Part shown: piece after piece, positions 33,782 to 47,480 of the stretch
Numbering within the stretch: the stretch's first letter is position 1
How the letters are laid out: each line of letters begins with the position of its first letter
Source of the DNA: Cyathus striatus
Taxonomy: Eukaryota > Basidiomycota > Agaricomycetes > Agaricales > Nidulariaceae
NCBI GenBank assembly: GCA_025738555.1
Contig: JAOVFP010000003.1
Location: 3,534,001 to 3,598,000 of the forward strand
Direction of reading: 5' to 3'
Length of the DNA: 64,000 nucleotides
Notes under the pieces: generated by a model
The model's database searches: none
What the model was told of the DNA's origin: nothing
The model's input: the letters and a program-made list of their open reading frames with translations, nothing else
Position numbers and translations under genes: made by a program

Positions 33782-35617
33782 ATGGATTCACCATTCCAAC
33801 AACATCTCGGTACCAACTACATTCCCTCAGTCAATGAGGCAAGGCAAATCCAGAACCTCCTAGAGATCTCATCTAAAGAGGTTCACGATATTGATATGGA
33901 AATCAGCCAGCTTCAAAAACGGTTGGATCTTCTGCAGATCAAACGACTGAAAATATTCGATCTTGCTGAACAGTACCACGCTTTGTTATCACCCGCTCGG
34001 AGGCTCAGTCGGGATATCCTGGCGGAAATATTTCTAGCATGCCTTCCAACAGATCGTAATCCCTGCATGAGTGCGACAGAAGCACCTATGTTGTTGACAC
34101 AAGTCTGTAGCTTTTGGAGGAGTATTGCCCACTCTACACCGCGGTTGTGGGCAGCTATTCATATCGTTCTTCCTAGTATCTATAAAAATATTCCACCTGA
34201 CAGCTATCTTCCAGAGCGCAAATCTATAGTGCGACGCAAACTCGATCAGCGCGAAGCTGGTACAAAAGAGTGGCTAGACCGGTCTGGTGCATGTCCGTTA
34301 TTCATTTCCATTTATCAAGGCCGACAAACCCTTGTTGTGCGCAACACCCGGGAATGGTACTCATCCTTTATAATCAACACCATAGTACCACACCACAAGC
34401 GTTGGTATGATATTGATATGTATATCACCGCGGACGCTTTAATCCATTCTGTACTCAAGGGTGGCCCTGGTCTGACAGGAAAACACCTCAAAATGCTAAA
34501 ACATCTTCACATTACTATTAATCAGACTTTTCCCCAGGAAACGCCAGTGCGTTTTGCACAATTGTACGACATTGCTGGTCTTTTTTCTTCGCAGGTCACT
34601 GCTGCTACGATTAACATCGGTCTCAACATCCATCCTGTAGACTTTTCTTCAACTCCAAAAAATGTCTGGGGACTACTTACCGAATTAAATTTGGAGCTAT
34701 ATTCGCAACAGGGTTTTGAAGTAAACTTGGTCGATATTTCATCCGCAGTTATTTGTCACTGTCTAGCTTTAGAGATATTGAAGTTCAAAGTGGTGTCCTC
34801 GAATGACGATTCCTTTGATGATGAAACCGTCGGTAATCGATGGCCACAAACCATGGGGGATATCCAACTTCAGCATTTGACGATACTAAGCCTGTCACTA
34901 CCGCCAACAACTGATGCTGTGGAATTCGTGGGACATCTGTATCTCCCTTCCATTAAGCAGCTTGATTTCGATTTTGCAGGACATCGTGGACATGGGTTTT
35001 TCACACGGGCTGAAGAGATATTAAAGTTGGCTCTGCGTGCCGGTGCTACTGCAGGTGGCGTCTCATTGGGATTATATATGCCAGTTTGGATAAGAACGTA
35101 CGCTGAAATGCTGCAACTTCTCCAGCATATACCATATATAAAATCTCTGAAGATTTCTTCGGCTAGAATCAATCACAACAGATGGTCGATGCCGTTGTCC
35201 GAAATTTTTCACTTTCACCACATCTTTAATGATAATATATTATCTGCTCTATCGCCTGGAGGAAAAGAATATTCTCAGATTCTTTGTCCGCAGCTAGAGG
35301 TACTCGAATACGACAACAATGTTCTGACATCAATCACAGAGCAGGGATTCAGAAACTTCGTGGAAGTGCGTAGAGAGGCACATATTAGCGATGGACGCAT
35401 CGCTGCTATTCGAAAGTTATGCATATTCATCAACGATTGTAAACAGGAGATGCAGGTGGATGAGAAGTTGTCGCTAGAAAATGATTCTGCCATTTACTTC
35501 AGGAAGGTTAAGAATGACCTATTTTCTCCTTGGGAGGGTTTGGAAGCTAGGACGAAGGATGGGATGAAACCCAAAGATTATGGTCCTGTTGAACGGGTGA
35601 TATACACGGAAATTTAA
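33782..35617 (+). CDS. F-box-like protein, intact copy (gene B)
   Basis: This 611-residue intronless gene starts MDSPFQQHLGTNYIPSVNE. A coiled-coil segment (about 30-60, EVHDIDMEISQLQKRLDLLQ) precedes an F-box-like region (about 61-125) with LSPARRLSRDILAEIFLACLP and VCSFWRSIAHSTPRLWAAIHI. The C-terminal 450 residues have irregular leucine-rich repeats (HLTILSLSLPPTTDAVEFV, LLQHIPYIKSLKIS). This is the common F-box-like architecture of mushroom genomes, presumed to bind Skp1 and present substrates to an SCF ubiquitin ligase; substrates are unknown. It is the only undamaged one of three copies here. The others are at 10,656-21,172 and 41,426-43,270, with a remnant at 39,690. Confidence 0.85.
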   Translation: MDSPFQQHLGTNYIPSVNEARQIQNLLEISSKEVHDIDMEISQLQKRLDLLQIKRLKIFDLAEQYHALLSPARRLSRDILAEIFLACLPTDRNPCMSATEAPMLLTQVCSFWRSIAHSTPRLWAAIHIVLPSIYKNIPPDSYLPERKSIVRRKLDQREAGTKEWLDRSGACPLFISIYQGRQTLVVRNTREWYSSFIINTIVPHHKRWYDIDMYITADALIHSVLKGGPGLTGKHLKMLKHLHITINQTFPQETPVRFAQLYDIAGLFSSQVTAATINIGLNIHPVDFSSTPKNVWGLLTELNLELYSQQGFEVNLVDISSAVICHCLALEILKFKVVSSNDDSFDDETVGNRWPQTMGDIQLQHLTILSLSLPPTTDAVEFVGHLYLPSIKQLDFDFAGHRGHGFFTRAEEILKLALRAGATAGGVSLGLYMPVWIRTYAEMLQLLQHIPYIKSLKISSARINHNRWSMPLSEIFHFHHIFNDNILSALSPGGKEYSQILCPQLEVLEYDNNVLTSITEQGFRNFVEVRREAHISDGRIAAIRKLCIFINDCKQEMQVDEKLSLENDSAIYFRKVKNDLFSPWEGLEARTKDGMKPKDYGPVERVIYTEI

Positions 35618-38241
<2,624 letters not shown>

Positions 38242-38712
38242 AGGCGTTGGGATGGGATGGTAGATTGTTGTTTAGCATGGATATGATATTATGTTGTTAG
38301 ACGCAAGATTAGAATGATATGATTACAATGCGTTACCGACAAGGACTTAAGGATGAGAAAGACTACTGACTATTCTATGCAGACATTCTTCAGGCTAGAT
38401 CTACTCTACTGGTGTGGCTTGGTATGGTTGGCTGTAGACAAGCCGGTACCAAAGCGGTCGTAGGACATGGACATCCATCGATGGAACAGTGATTCGGACA
38501 CAATTGTGCTGTGTTTCGGGGCTTCGGTTTATTTATGGGTGATTGTAGGTCCACATTGATAGTAAGTCGGGACTCGGAGCGAAGCATGAGCCGCACTTGC
38601 GTGGCTGGATGGCACTGAGCGTCGGGGTTGGAATTCGAACTTCGAACTTCGAAAGTTCGAAGGCCCCTGAGACTGAACTCCCATCAATGACCCGATACCA
38701 TTCCAGTGCCTT

Positions 38713-39531
38713 TTGGACCACTTACCTTCAACGATGTCCACAGCACTACGGACGTTGTCGCGATCACACAACACGTTGAGCTCATATAGGCGTGCTCTAC
38801 CCTCCTCTTTCACCCGTCCTCACTTCTATCGAATACCAACAACCCAGCTAGCTGCTCTCTCATCTACTTCACGAAAACACAATAACGACGAACAGCCTTC
38901 TCCAGATACACCACAACCTCGCAGCAAGATCCTATACATGCCCATGCCCATGGTGCGCCTATGCCTCACGTGTATCGCTCTCGGTACATGCAGCGGCCTC
39001 CTCCTCAACACCCTATTCGATAAACTTGCACGTAGTGAATGGGTCAAAGAGTACTTAAACGAATGGGTCAAACTGTACTCAAACCTGATTTCCGCCAAAC
39101 TCACTCTGCGGAGGTTTATCCTTGACGAGCAACCCGACGACTACACCGTCGCAGAAATGAGCAGGTTCTTCGAAGCCATACATGGGTTCCTTAACGTGAT
39201 TACGGGAAAGATGAAATATGATACAGACCCTACCTGGGAGCAGCTCCAGAAGAACTGGGCGAGGGCGGGGAAGGCCATTGTGAACAGCTTGGTGGATATG
39301 GATACTATGCAGGCCTTGGCATTGTCGGAGGAGGAGGTGAATGCGTTGGAGAGCAGGATGAAGGCGAAGGTGCTTATTATGTGTGAGATAGAGAGGTTGT
39401 ATGTGGAATTCGGATCACTGCCGCATGGCGATCTAACGCCTGAGGCGCGGAGGGCAGTTGTGAAGATACTAACGCAGTTTTTATCTAAGATAGTGGAGGA
39501 AGAGGAGAAGGCGCCAGCTTGGATGATGTAA
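38713..39531 (+). CDS. Family A protein 2
   Basis: This is a 272-residue intronless protein. The leader is MSTALRTLSRSHNTLSSYRRAL, rich in Arg and Ser, and runs to about residue 50; only one short proline segment follows. A hydrophobic stretch at about 80-105 (VRLCLTCIALGTCSGLLLNTL) could anchor it in a membrane. The C-terminal half has DTDPTWEQLQKNWARAGKAI and LALSEEEVNALESRMKAKV, shared with the other members. The 200 bases upstream are conserved between copies (GGGGCTTCGGTTTA...GGTTGGAATTCGAA). The start shown follows DHLP in a possible longer frame and aligns with the other copies. The function is not known. Confidence 0.7.
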   Translation: MDHLPSTMSTALRTLSRSHNTLSSYRRALPSSFTRPHFYRIPTTQLAALSSTSRKHNNDEQPSPDTPQPRSKILYMPMPMVRLCLTCIALGTCSGLLLNTLFDKLARSEWVKEYLNEWVKLYSNLISAKLTLRRFILDEQPDDYTVAEMSRFFEAIHGFLNVITGKMKYDTDPTWEQLQKNWARAGKAIVNSLVDMDTMQALALSEEEVNALESRMKAKVLIMCEIERLYVEFGSLPHGDLTPEARRAVVKILTQFLSKIVEEEEKAPAWMM

Positions 39532-39689
39532 TTCAGCAGAGGGTGTGGGAGAGGTGCACATTGCGTAAGTTGTCCTCTGCTTTACCAACTTGTAGTTTTT
39601 GACACGCGGAATCATGCCTCCAAATCGTTCGCTTCAATAGTCTGCAGCGGCTAAGTAAAATTATTAATAGCACGGGAAAAATGTATACA

Positions 39690-39860
39690 TAACTTTGATT
39701 ACGATCAACATCGTGAATGTACAGCAGTAGTACAACAACTCACTATCTTTCAACTATCGAAGTTCAAGTAAGTCCAGTGGAGTCCTACGCTCCCTCAGTC
39801 AATATATGAGATCTGATCCAAGGAGGTTCACGACATCTATACGGAAATCTGCCAGCTCCA
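39690..39860 (+). pseudogene. 5' remnant of an F-box-like gene
   Basis: The stretch matches the upstream and start region of F-box-like gene B (33,620-33,920): TTACGATCAACATC, CGTGAATGTACAGCA, CCCTCAGTCAAT, GAGGTTCACGA and GGAAATC(A/T)GCCAGCT. It is then cut and joined to the upstream region of family A gene 3. So each family A gene was once followed by an F-box-like gene. Confidence 0.75.
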
Positions 39861-40026
39861 TTCTTACTTATGGGTGATTGTGGGTCCACATGTGACATTC
39901 ATAGTGTCGGAAATCGGAGCGGAGTGTGAGCCGCACTTGCGTGGCTGGTTGGCAAGCTTCGGGGTTGGAATTTGAACTTCGAACTTCGATGACCTCTGAA
40001 CCTGAACTTGGGACCAACCTTCAACG

Positions 40027-40833
40027 ATGTTCACTGCATTTCGGGCGTTGTCGCGGTCATACACTGTGTTGAGCTTTTATACGCGTGCTCTCCCCTCCTC
40101 TTTCACCCGCTCTCCGAGTCCGTTCTATCGAATACAAATAACCCAGCTGGCTGCTCTCTCATCTACTTCACGAAAATACAAGAACCGCGAACAACATTCT
40201 ACAGGTAGACCACCATCATTACCACCACTACCACCACCATCTGGAAACAAACTCTCATACATGGACACACTGCGCCTGTTCCTTAGACACTTCGTAATCA
40301 CTGCATGCGGCACTATCTTCGTCCTCGTCTTTAGTGGATTCCTTCTCGATAGAGCGCTCAAACAGTCCTTAAAATCGGAGCACCAGCTCAGCCTGAAGGG
40401 GTTTATCCTTGACGAGCAACCCAATGATCACACCCTCGCAGAAATGAGCAAGTTCTTTGAAGCCATACATGAGTTCCTCAACAAGATTGCCGGAAAGAAG
40501 AAATATGACACTGACCCCACCTGGGAACAGCTCCAGAAGAACTGGACGAGGACGGGGAAGGCCATTGTGAATAGCCTGGTGGATATGGATACTATGCAGG
40601 CCTTGGCATTGTCGGAGGAGGAGGTGGATGCATTGGAGAGCAGGATGAGGGCGAAGGTGATTATTATGCGTGAGAGTGAGAGGTTGGTTGCGGAGCTCCA
40701 GTCGGTGGAGAAGGAGGAGGGGGGTGTGAATGTGCGAAAGTTTGCAAAGATATTAACAGAGTTTTTATCTAAGGTAGTGGAGGTTACAAATTTTAATGTC
40801 GAGGAGGAGGAGGAGCCAACTTGGATGATGTAA
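40027..40833 (+). CDS. Family A protein 3
   Basis: This 268-residue intronless protein has the leader MFTAFRALSRSYTVLSFYTRAL, a short proline segment (SLPPLPPPSGNKLSYM) and a hydrophobic stretch LFLRHFVITACGTIFVLVF. The conserved helical C-terminal half has TDPTWEQLQKNWTRTGKAI, LALSEEEVDALESRMRAKVIIMRESERL and an acidic end. GNKLSYM corresponds to the unit that is tandemly repeated in protein 1. The coding sequence is intact and retains CpG. The presumed mitochondrial location rests only on the leader composition. Confidence 0.7.
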   Translation: MFTAFRALSRSYTVLSFYTRALPSSFTRSPSPFYRIQITQLAALSSTSRKYKNREQHSTGRPPSLPPLPPPSGNKLSYMDTLRLFLRHFVITACGTIFVLVFSGFLLDRALKQSLKSEHQLSLKGFILDEQPNDHTLAEMSKFFEAIHEFLNKIAGKKKYDTDPTWEQLQKNWTRTGKAIVNSLVDMDTMQALALSEEEVDALESRMRAKVIIMRESERLVAELQSVEKEEGGVNVRKFAKILTEFLSKVVEVTNFNVEEEEEPTWMM

Positions 40834-40984
40834 TTCAGTAGAAAGTGTCGGAGAGGTGGATTACATTCTCATTCGTTGTTTTGCCCTCTGTTTTACCAAC
40901 TTGTAGTTTTAACACGCGGAATCGGGCCTTCAAATCGTTCGCCTGAATAGCCTGCAGCAGCTAATAGTATAAATTGCTGGCAGT

Positions 40985-41140
40985 AGTGGGGGTTGCAAAT
41001 TTTGATGTCAATGAGGAGATGCCAACTTCGGAGAGTTAGATTCAATAGAATAGAAGTGGACTTTGGGGGGCTTTGCTCATTCGTTGCTTCATCTTTTGAA
41101 CACGTGGAATCAGAATCCATTACTGTTGACATACATGCAT
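40985..41140 (+). pseudogene. 3' remnant of a family A gene
   Basis: GGTTGCAAATTTTGATGTC, GAGGAGATGCCAACTTC and the downstream AACACGTGGAATCAGAATCC match the end and 3' flank of family A copies 3 and 4. The rest of that copy is missing. Confidence 0.7.
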
Positions 41141-41425
41141 AAGTTACAAGCTAGCAAAAGTCCTCACTGTAATATATATTTCCACTCAGGCAGTTCTATA
41201 TCATCGTACCGATGATATTCTGCAAGATATGCTCGGGGCTTGAGATTGGAGTTGAAGCATTTCATGTCGTAGATTTCTTTGGGATAATATAATAGGACGA
41301 AGCATACACATGTACTATTCTCTCTGCGTTCGAAATTCCACTTGCTATTATCACCTCCGCTTAAGAAAAAGATATTATTAATATGATACACAACTGCCAC
41401 TTCTGCATCCTCATTGCTTCGGTTA

Positions 41426-43270
41426 CTATAATTCAGTGTAAATCTCCCGCTCGACTGTAGAGTCATATTCATAGGGCCTATTCCAATGGACCGCCAAACC
41501 CTCCCACGGAGAAAGCGAGTCATTTGTATCCTTCCTAAAATACACGGCAGAATCCTTGCCCAGCAACAACTTCTTATCGGGCTGTGGTTTTTGTTTAAAG
41601 TCGTTTACAAACACACGCAGCTTCCAAAGAGCAGCAATATGCCCATCATTAAGATGTGCCAGTCTGCGGGCTTCCACAAATTCTCGAATTCCATATCCCG
41701 TGAAATCTGTCAAAAGATTGTAATCGAAATCCAACACCTCTAGCTGTGGACATATGATATCTGAGTAACCTTTTCCCAAAGGCGAAAGAGCGGATAATAG
41801 GTCGTCACTGAAGACGTTAGACTGAGTGACTGGGTAAATAGGCAGTGGTAAAGTTAACCATCTAGTATCATGGTCCACTGTAATAAACTTTAGGGATTTA
41901 AGATGTGGTATGTCATGAAGAATTTGAACCGCGTCTCTGGGTGAAGTTAGCCAAAAGAGTGAATGCAGCCCTAGAGATAGACCATCTCTACTGTCACGTA
42001 TCATCGTCATTAAGATTTCTCGGACAAAGCCAAGCATGAAACTAGGGATATATCCCAGAATATCTAAATCAAACTGTTTAATAGAAGGGAGATAGAGGTG
42101 TTTCACAAGGCTTTTGATCTCATTCGATGGGGGTAATGAGAGGTATAGTGTTGTTAATTGCTGAAGCGCAATATCTCCTGTGATGGGTGGCCACGAGTTA
42201 GTATCAATTCGAGATGGGGTTATAGCTCCTGAATGTTTCAACTTCAATGTCTCCAAAGCAAGACAATGGCGAAGTATTGTCAATGTGCGATCAACCGTAT
42301 TCCCTAGGTACAAGCTTGACTTCGTTTCCAGCTCCAGGTTCAATTCTGTAAGTTGTCTCCAAACATGCTGTTCGTGTTGTGGGGTAGAAGAAAAGTCTGC
42401 AAGATAAACACTGTAGCCACTGATTGTAGCAGATGTGACATGAGAAAGAAGGCCAACAATATTCTCCCACTAAACCCACACTTCAGTGTCTCCTGTCCAT
42501 ACAGTGCTTAGATAATTGGTGAGATGAAGCTTCCTTAGCGTTTTCAAGCGTTCTTCCATTAGCCCACTTTTGAGCAGGTCATCCAGAATATTTGAAGAAA
42601 GATAAACATCAAGCTCGTACCAATGTCGATGATGCAGTAGTATAGTGTTGCTAATAAGTGATAAATATAGGTGCCGTATTTCTGACATAATATCATCATA
42701 ATTAGTATCGCCCGTTGTGAAGTAAGGACTTTCATAGAGTGATATTGATAAAGGACATGATCCAGATCGATCCAGCCACGTCCTGGCAGCAGCTTGATGC
42801 TGATCAAGTTTAAGGCACACCATGCCTTCGCGGATTGAAACAAGGTTTGCAGGTGGGTAATATCCTGTATTGAGAGTCAGAAGAACGATGTGAATTGCTG
42901 CCTACAACCGTGGTGTCGAATGAGCAATGCTTCTCCAGGAGCTGCAGATATGCGTCAACAGCAGTGGTGCTTCTGTAGTACTCATACAAGGATTGCGATC
43001 TGCTGGAAGACAAGCAAGAAATATCTCCTCGAGGATATCTTGGCTGAGCCTTCGAGCAGGTGATATCAGAGCATGATATGGTTCAATGAGGTCAAGTACT
43101 TTTGAACATTTGTCCTGTAGTAAATCAAGTTGTTGTTGAAGCTGGTTGATTTCATTGTCAATGGTGTGAACTTCTTTAGCTGATTTTTCCAAGAAGTCCT
43201 TGATTTTCCTTGTTTCTTCGATTGACAGAACATAGTTAGTACCAATATGATGTTGGAATGATGAATCCAT
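41426..43270 (-). pseudogene. F-box-like gene C with two in-frame TAG stops
   Basis: One frame of 614 codons runs from MDSSFQHHIGTNYVLS to YTEL and aligns with gene B throughout. It has the coiled coil (VHTIDNEINQLQQQLDLL), the F-box-like region (LSQDILEEIFLACLPADRNP, SSWRSIAHSTPRL) and leucine-rich C-terminal repeats. TAG at 42902-42904 replaces the Trp of PRLWAAIHIV. A second TAG lies at about 42470-42472, just before WENIVGLL. There are no frameshifts, so the gene has died recently or is read through. It is arranged head to head with family A copy 4. Confidence 0.85.
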
Positions 43271-43924
43271 ATTCAATATGAGACCTATAAGTTTGAAGAA
43301 TGTAAGATGGTTCACTCAGACGGGACCAAGATGGGACTCACTGTATGGGCGACGGGTGTCGATAGTAAACAGCTGCTGTACAGCATTTCCACCACAGTCG
43401 TAACCAACTTACTTATTCCTGCGTTATCTGATCTAGTTCACTTCAGACACCCACTGTTTAACTGCCGAAAGTTAAAGTGACTATTTAATGTTATGTTAAG
43501 TATACCGACTTCTGTGGGTAAGAACTTTTAGCACATAAATTCAGTTGAAGTACCGGCTTACCAAGGCTTTCAGTGGCCCACCTCTTTTGTTGCTCTTTGG
43601 GGGCCCTGGTATTGCTAGTTTGTTGCTAGTAGTGGAAGAGACATGGAGCGATGCCAGTGGCGGTGTCTTAACACACCTGTAGAATAGCACTGCAGCTAAG
43701 AAGTCATAAAAGGACACGATATATGTCAAAAGAACTTCATTTCACAACACAGACTTGGAGGAGGCCCTGGATTTTGCCCAGGCCCCGAATTGGCCACTGC
43801 ACAATGCAAGATCTGGTCACAATCATCACGTGGATGTTATCCTGTGTGACATTAGCACTTAACCTCTGAAGCTTCCATCAACCAATGTTAACACATTCAC
43901 CAACATCCGCCGTCATCTTCAACA

Positions 43925-44701
43925 ATGTCCATAGCACTATGGAGGTTGTCGCGGTTGTATACTATGTTGAGCTCTTATATGTGTGCTCTACCCTCCTCTT
44001 TTTCCTGCCCTCCCTTGCATTGAATATGAATTACCCAGCTGGCCACTCTCTCATCTACTCCACGAAAACACAAGGACCATGAACAACCTTGTCCAGGTAC
44101 ACCACGTCGACATCGTACCCCACTGCGCTGCTACTTCCAATATTACATGATTGCCTCATCCATCTTTTTGGTCATCTCTCTCGTTATAACCATTGAACTT
44201 GAAAACAGTGCCAGTGGATTTCTCAACCAGTCCTTAAAACATTACTTTGCCTTCTTCTTCAGCCTGCAGACAACGCAACCCAAGTATAATACCCCTGCAC
44301 AAGTAAACGACTTCTTTAAAATTGTACGTGAGATACTCAATGTCTTTATGGAAAAGAAGATATCTGCCACAAACCCTACCTGGGAGCAGCTCCAGAAGAA
44401 CTGGGTGAGGACGGGGAAGGTCATTATGAGTGGCTTGGTGGATATGGATAGTAAGCAGGCCATGGCGTTGTCGGAGGAAGAGGTGGATGCATTGGAGAGC
44501 AAGATGAGGGCGAAGGTGGTTATTATGCGTGAGAGTGAGAAGTTGATGGTGGAGATCTATTTGCTGAAAAAGGAGGAGGGTGATGTGAGGATGCGAAGGG
44601 CTAAAGAGATATTAACGGGGTACTTGTCTAAGATGGTGGAGGTTATGAATGTTGATATCGGTGAGGAGGAAGTGCCAACTTCAGAGAGTGTGATTCAATA
44701 G
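43925..44701 (+). pseudogene. Family A copy 4, leader broken by TGA codons
   Basis: The frame starts MSIALWRLSRLYTMLSSY and runs in register with copy 3 but has two TGA codons (about 44,024 and 44,030) where copy 3 has CGA and CAA. Downstream the frame is open to TAG at 44701. It has a membrane-like stretch (ASSIFLVISLVITIEL), TNPTWEQLQKNWVRTGKVI and LSEEEVDALESKMRAKV. An internal start at 44,147 would give a 184-residue protein without the leader. Confidence 0.7.
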
Positions 44702-44812
44702 GAGGTGTCATTGAGAGAGGTGGACTTTTCATTTGTTGCTTTGTCCTCTGCTTTACAAACTTGTTGTTTTTGACAAGCGGAATCAGAATCCATTACTGCC
44801 ATACATGTACAT

Positions 44813-46925
44813 CAGCAAGTACTGATTATACTACACAGTGCTACAGTAGTGCTACAGAGCATTGTATAATGCCATAGCACCATAACAAAGGTGTTCAACT
44901 CTGTAGTACTACAGAGTTATCACTACATGCTATCAAGCACTACAGAGACATGGTAGCATGCTATGGAGTGCTATACAACACTGTGGAGGCTTGGCAGTAT
45001 GCTATGGAAGCTTTAGAATATCCAGGATTATGGCAGGTCCTGTAGGATTTCCTTGGGATTCTAATACCTCAGCCAATAGTGTCACTCCTTCAGTTATATA
45101 AATAAATAAATATATTAAGTAATTTTAATAGATACAGGATAAATAATAATATTCAATGAGAATGGTACCCCAAATTGTGCATCCCGTCCAACCCTTCGCG
45201 AACAAAATCCCTCAACACCACACTTGCCGACAGGAGACAGGATGGGCTTCGTCATCATCGTAATGGTGCAGGGAAGGAGGGGGCTCGATGATGTGTGGTG
45301 ATTGTTATTGCGCAGGGGACGAGGGAGGAAGGGGGGAGGAAGGGGCTGTATCCAGTGGCATCATTGTCGCTGTGACATGGGAGAGAAGGGAGGAGGGGGG
45401 TGGATCACGTGGCTTTCGCACTGTTCTTGCCAGCGGCGTCAGACATTGAGGAGGGCAACTTGATGAGATGATGTGGCTATCTATGAAGCGTTAAAGCATC
45501 GGTTTGAGACCAGATCTGAGGAGTCTCCGTCGTAGTCTGCTGCTGAGGAGCAAGCAGAGCGGATGACGAAGTAAGAGTGTTCATGATGCCATCTGTAGAT
45601 ACATTGTCAATGCAAAAGATAAGACTGATAGGGATAGCGCACACATGCTCTTATGTCGCCATTGCCCAGAAAAAGAAAAAGGTACACAAAGATGTGTGAA
45701 ATCTCAACAATGTGTCATTGGTGGCGGGGTGCTCTGTCATCGGACACCGGCAGTTGGAATATCGGATGAGGAATGATGAGAGGAAAAGAGTCCAGACGTG
45801 TATCGTAACGAAAAAACGAGGGTGATGAAATTGTATAACGAAAGAAAGGAAAATGATTGAGGAAAAAGAATAAAACGAACGGATATAAGATAAACCCAAT
45901 GCCTTGACCCAAGTACCTTATCCTTCCACCAGTAATAGCATAGCACAATGAGGGTAAAGACCCAGTCATCGTGCCTCGGCGTTCAAAACACCGGTCTTGA
46001 GGACCAAACGTGTAAGTATCTTGATGAGAAAGAGGGGTCTTGAGTGGGTGTACAACCCTAAGCCCTATCGTCTCGAGCTGTCCGAGGGGCACATAATGCC
46101 CAGAGAGTCCGAATGTCGTCTTGACAGGCCTTGAGGCAATGGAAAGAAAGCCTAGAGAATACAAAAAAAGAAAGCAGAGAGTGATATGGAAAGCAGTAAG
46201 CGGAATGTGTTGTAGCATAGGCGAGACATGACAGCACATACACGCGTCACGTGTTGTTTGGCATTGGCTTCCCAATATTTGGTGAGGCCACGCCGCGTCT
46301 CTAAGTCCACACATGGAATGAAAACACAGAAATCCGAGTGCACTATTTGCACAACATGTCGTAGAACCAAAGTAAAAAGATAGAAATATGTAGATAGGAA
46401 TTTAGAGTAAGTAGAAATAGATAATTAAAGGTAAATGATAAATAAAACGAAGTAAATCAAATTATAAGTATAGTACTGGGTTATACCAGTATACCAACTA
46501 CTCCCTCCACAGCAGAGAGTTGAACTTTAAGTAATATGTAGCAGATTTGTGGGTATTACCAACTATGTACAAGTTTCAACTATTAAATTTAGTAGTGCTG
46601 TATAATACTACATATCATACTAGATAGATTACAGATCATTACAGAGCACTTGGTGTTGAACTGTATAAAATTACATAGTGTACTACTTACATTATAGATT
46701 ATTGCATAGCACTTGGAAACTGTATAGTACTTTATAGCATACTAATTACATTATATATTGCTACAGATCTCTCATAAATTGTAGAGAGCTATACAGCACA
46801 GTAATTACATTACAGAGTGCTACAAACTACTATACAGTGACTTTGGCTAATTTGAAAAGTTATACATGTTACAAGGATTCATATACATACTATAGTATGC
46901 TATATGCAAAAACCAGTGCTTGCTG
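44813..46925. mobile_element. 2.1-kb non-autonomous TIR element
   Basis: The ends read inward are CAGCAAGTACTGATTATAC and CAGCAAGCACTGGTTTTTG. The flanking 8-mers are ATGTACAT and ATGTATGT, an imperfect duplication. CTACAG, GTAGTAC and TATAGT words crowd 44,830-45,010 and 46,480-46,900. The middle (45,150-46,400) is more GC-rich and shows no transposase. Minus-strand pieces such as CVDLETRRGLTKYWEANAK might be captured host sequence, but I cannot assign them. Confidence 0.7.
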
Positions 46926-46933
46926 ATGTATGT

Positions 46934-47480
46934 TAACTTCAATGCATACATTGAAAGCTAACTAAAACATTGCATACATCACCACTCAACAGCTCTGGTC
47001 CACTAATCAGTATCGCACGCTTCATGCTTTGTCCCCTCGGGCCCTCCAGGTTCTCTCTGACATTGGCACTCTGCATGATCTGACACTACTTCTACCCATC
47101 TTCTCCAGGCCTCTAGACATGGCTGGTCATATAAACGGGGTATTTTCTTTTGAACACTTTATAAATGGTACACATAATATTATCCAACACAGATTCACAT
47201 ACTTTTCTGAACTGCTGAAAGTACAACTGCACAAGCCTATTTGCCCATAAAATCATTTCAATAATCATGCACCAATCGAACTTCGCAATCAATACCTTGC
47301 AATGAGTGTTAGTGAGTAGTATTGACACAATAGAGAAGCATCATGTTGAACAAATTGACTAAGCCCGTCCGTAGCCTGTTTCAACATTACATCTCTTATT
47401 CATATCCGTTAGCTGATATATTCTACAAGTAGGCATTTCGAGATTGGTTATCCTATGTACAGTTCATTTTAAAACCCAAT
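46934..47480. other. Region without a supported gene
   Basis: A short plus-strand frame (about 46,995-47,250, TLHALSPRALQVLSDIGTLHDL) is not recognised. The rest is the 3' flank of the glutamine synthetase-like gene. Confidence 0.35.

Noticed and set aside
41426..43270. Stop-codon readthrough as a programmed feature of F-box-like gene C
   Set aside because: Two TAGs at former Trp-like positions fit simple decay better, and no readthrough context is evident.
45715..46314. 199-codon minus-strand frame
   Set aside because: It lies inside a non-autonomous element, other frames are equally open, and I cannot link it to a family; described only as possible captured sequence.
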